NCBI GenBank assembly: GCA_023954595.1
Contig: JAGSHJ010000030.1
Location: forward strand, 1 to 14,812
Length of the DNA: 14,812 bases
DNA from: Bacteriovoracaceae bacterium
GTDB taxonomy: Bacteria; Bdellovibrionota; Bacteriovoracia; Bacteriovoracales; Bacteriovoracaceae
Reading direction: 5' to 3'
A program made the position numbers and the translations under genes. Below, piece after piece: positions 13,038-14,812 of the stretch. The number at the start of each line of letters is the position of its first letter. Positions within the stretch are counted from its first letter, which is position 1. The notes beneath the pieces are model-generated. The model saw only the letters and a list, made by a program, of their open reading frames with translations. It made no database searches and had not been told where the DNA came from.

Positions 13038-14812
13038 TTGATACTCGAACCTAATAAATTTCCGATAGATAGTTTTTTAGACGACATCGCTCAAGCGATC
13101 GACACGAACTCCTGTGTGTTGATTAAAGCTGAGACTGGAGCCGGAAAAACCACAAGGCTTCCACCCTACCTTTTAAGCAGAACACAGGGAAAGGTATTAG
13201 TACTAGAGCCAAGACGTCTTGCCGCCAAACTATCTGCACAAAGATGCGCGCAGACCGTTGAGTCCAAAATAGGTGAATTGGTAGGCCATCATATTCGTTT
13301 TGATAAATCCGTGGGAGCTGACACGCGCCTGACGTTTATTACAGAGGGCCTTTTCCTTCCCTATCTGCGAGAAGATCCTGAGCTTTCAGAATATTCAACG
13401 ATAATAATTGATGAGTTTCATGAAAGAAATATTCACACAGACCTGGCCCTGGCCTTAACAAGAAAACTACAAAAGACTTTAAGGCCAGATTTAAAACTAG
13501 TGGTGATGTCTGCAACCTTGGAAACAGACAAGCTTGAAACCTACCTAGATTCTCCGAAGGTATTTAATATTAAGGGTAGAACTTTTCCAATTGAAATTGA
13601 ATATCATCCACCGCTTGAGCATGGTGGGCGAAAAGGAAAAGAGTCATGGGAAAGCAACGCTAAGAGGGCCATTATTAATCTCTTAGAAGAACCTAAATGC
13701 ACTAAGAACATATTAGTTTTTCTTCCAGGAATGGGAGCAATAAGACTACTTGAGCAACAGCTTAGATCAGTAGTTACTCAAGACATCGAAATAGTCCCAC
13801 TACACTCAACACTTCCAAAGGCAATTCAAAACAAAGCATTCACAGGTGATAATAGAAAGATCATTTTATCTACTAATATTGCTGAGACTTCGCTCACAAT
13901 TCCAAACATTACAGGTGTAGTTGATTTAGGTACTGAGCGCAGAGCAAGCTTTGCTCCTTGGAGTGGAATGCCGCTACTTCAACTAGAGAAGATATCTAAA
14001 GCAAGTGCCACTCAAAGAGCAGGACGAGCAGGAAGAGTTCAAAGTGGCATTGTCTACAGACTATATTCCGAGAGTCAGTTCTCTCAAAGGGAAGCATTCA
14101 CTCCTCCAGAGATTAAACGGGTCGAACTTTCACACCATATTTTGGACGTTCTTGACTTAGGCCTTCATCCCGATTCAATAGATTGGTTTGAAGCACCGGA
14201 AGAGAAGAATTTAAATACCGCATTAGAACTTCTAGAAATGTTAGGTGCATGTAAGGACTCTAGGCCTACTCAGATGGGACACTTTCTGGCACAACTACCG
14301 CTACATCCAAGACTTGGAGCAATGCTTTTTAACTGCCCATCGCATCTTCTTTCAGATGCTCTCTTGGCAGCATGTATTATATCTGAATCGATGGTCTTAA
14401 GTAAAAATGCCCAATTTTCCTCTGATGATGAAGAGGTTTGTGATCTATGTATTCAGATAGATTTAATTAAGGCCTATCACCATAAAGATAATGATATCAG
14501 TGACTACGACCTGTCCTATCTGGACCAGAGGAAGGCCAAACGTGTCCTAGAACTCTTCAACTCTCTAAGTTCAAGATTTAAAATAAAGACTCTATCAAAG
14601 GATAAGACATCACATCAAGATCTTGTTGTTGCACTCTTAAAAGGCTTTCCAGATAGAGTTGCAGCTAAAAGAGAAGTCAAAAAGGGAAAACGAAGCATAC
14701 AAAGCTATAATTTTTGCTTAGGCCGTGGTGGAAAATTTAGCATTAAAAGTGCTCTGTCTTATAACAGTCCAAACTATATTATTGTCCTAGACGCACTAGA
14801 AGATCCCAAGGC
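13038..14812 (+). CDS. hrpB: ATP-dependent helicase HrpB (C-terminus beyond the window)
   Basis: The frame is open to the window edge, 591 codons of a family of about 800-850 residues. The DEAH-type core is complete: Walker A ETGAGKTT (32-39), EPRRLAA, LTFITEGL, the DEFHER motif (from D125), SAT (158-160), a motif block STNIAETSLTIPN, and QRAGRAGR (from Q326). Further on, LLKGFPDRVAAKR and NFCLGRGGKFS are HrpB-specific. The biological role of HrpB is poorly defined. The start is uncertain: a TTG at 13038, with AAAAGG nine bases upstream, places the family's FPID segment near the N-terminus; an in-frame ATG at 13008 has no ribosome binding site. The HrpB C-terminal domain falls outside the window. 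Confidence 0.93.
   Translation, partial: MILEPNKFPIDSFLDDIAQAIDTNSCVLIKAETGAGKTTRLPPYLLSRTQGKVLVLEPRRLAAKLSAQRCAQTVESKIGELVGHHIRFDKSVGADTRLTFITEGLFLPYLREDPELSEYSTIIIDEFHERNIHTDLALALTRKLQKTLRPDLKLVVMSATLETDKLETYLDSPKVFNIKGRTFPIEIEYHPPLEHGGRKGKESWESNAKRAIINLLEEPKCTKNILVFLPGMGAIRLLEQQLRSVVTQDIEIVPLHSTLPKAIQNKAFTGDNRKIILSTNIAETSLTIPNITGVVDLGTERRASFAPWSGMPLLQLEKISKASATQRAGRAGRVQSGIVYRLYSESQFSQREAFTPPEIKRVELSHHILDVLDLGLHPDSIDWFEAPEEKNLNTALELLEMLGACKDSRPTQMGHFLAQLPLHPRLGAMLFNCPSHLLSDALLAACIISESMVLSKNAQFSSDDEEVCDLCIQIDLIKAYHHKDNDISDYDLSYLDQRKAKRVLELFNSLSSRFKIKTLSKDKTSHQDLVVALLKGFPDRVAAKREVKKGKRSIQSYNFCLGRGGKFSIKSALSYNSPNYIIVLDALEDPK

Noticed and set aside
1..14812. CRISPR array, insertion sequence, integron or phage remnants
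   Set aside because: No regularly spaced direct repeats, transposase or integrase genes, or terminal repeats are visible; gene content is chromosomal.

Overview
This 14.8 kb window is ordinary, compact chromosomal DNA from a Gram-negative bacterium with low to moderate GC (about 40% by eye). It carries 15 protein-coding genes. The first (radical SAM) and the last (hrpB) run off the window ends. No tRNA, rRNA, CRISPR array, insertion sequence or phage gene is visible. Several genes are typical of Proteobacteria-like organisms: rnk, rhtA, selO, the yaiI family, hrpB and a single-module msrA. One secreted protein has no recognisable family. Together with the base composition this suggests a Bacteriovorax/Halobacteriovorax-type member of Bdellovibrionota, but that placement is inference. 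No gap without a gene exceeds 300 bases; the longest is 1542-1804.

Layout: 1-1541 (minus strand) holds a radical SAM enzyme, the nucleotide-metabolism regulator Rnk and a Crp/Fnr-type regulator, the last two as an operon. 1805-3895 holds a glutathione-S-transferase-like gene (+) converging on a secreted protein of unknown function (-), then a YaiI/UPF0178 protein (-). 4022-5697 holds an alternative-oxidase-like di-iron protein (+) converging on rlmN (-). 5809-8906 is a minus-strand run: a peroxiredoxin-like protein, an MscS-type channel, an MsrA-type methionine sulfoxide reductase and methionine aminopeptidase. 9073-12262 holds rhtA (+) converging on a coupled M14 metallopeptidase-selO pair (-). 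12425-14812 holds an SRPBCC-domain protein and the RNA-helicase-like hrpB, both plus strand with their own signals.

Two themes stand out. First, many products concern redox stress or respiration: the GST-like protein, the alternative oxidase homologue, the peroxiredoxin-like protein, MsrA and SelO. Second, the alternative-oxidase-like gene has two abutting Crp/Fnr-type boxes (3948-3975) upstream of a good -10. A Crp/Fnr-family regulator with an FNR-like recognition helix, but without FNR's N-terminal iron-sulphur cysteines, lies about 2.4 kb away. A regulatory link is plausible but unproven. Convergent gene pairs are packed with stops overlapping or 4 bases apart, and in two cases the terminator of the minus-strand gene seems to sit inside the 3' end of its plus-strand neighbour. 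I found no clear novel multi-gene system.
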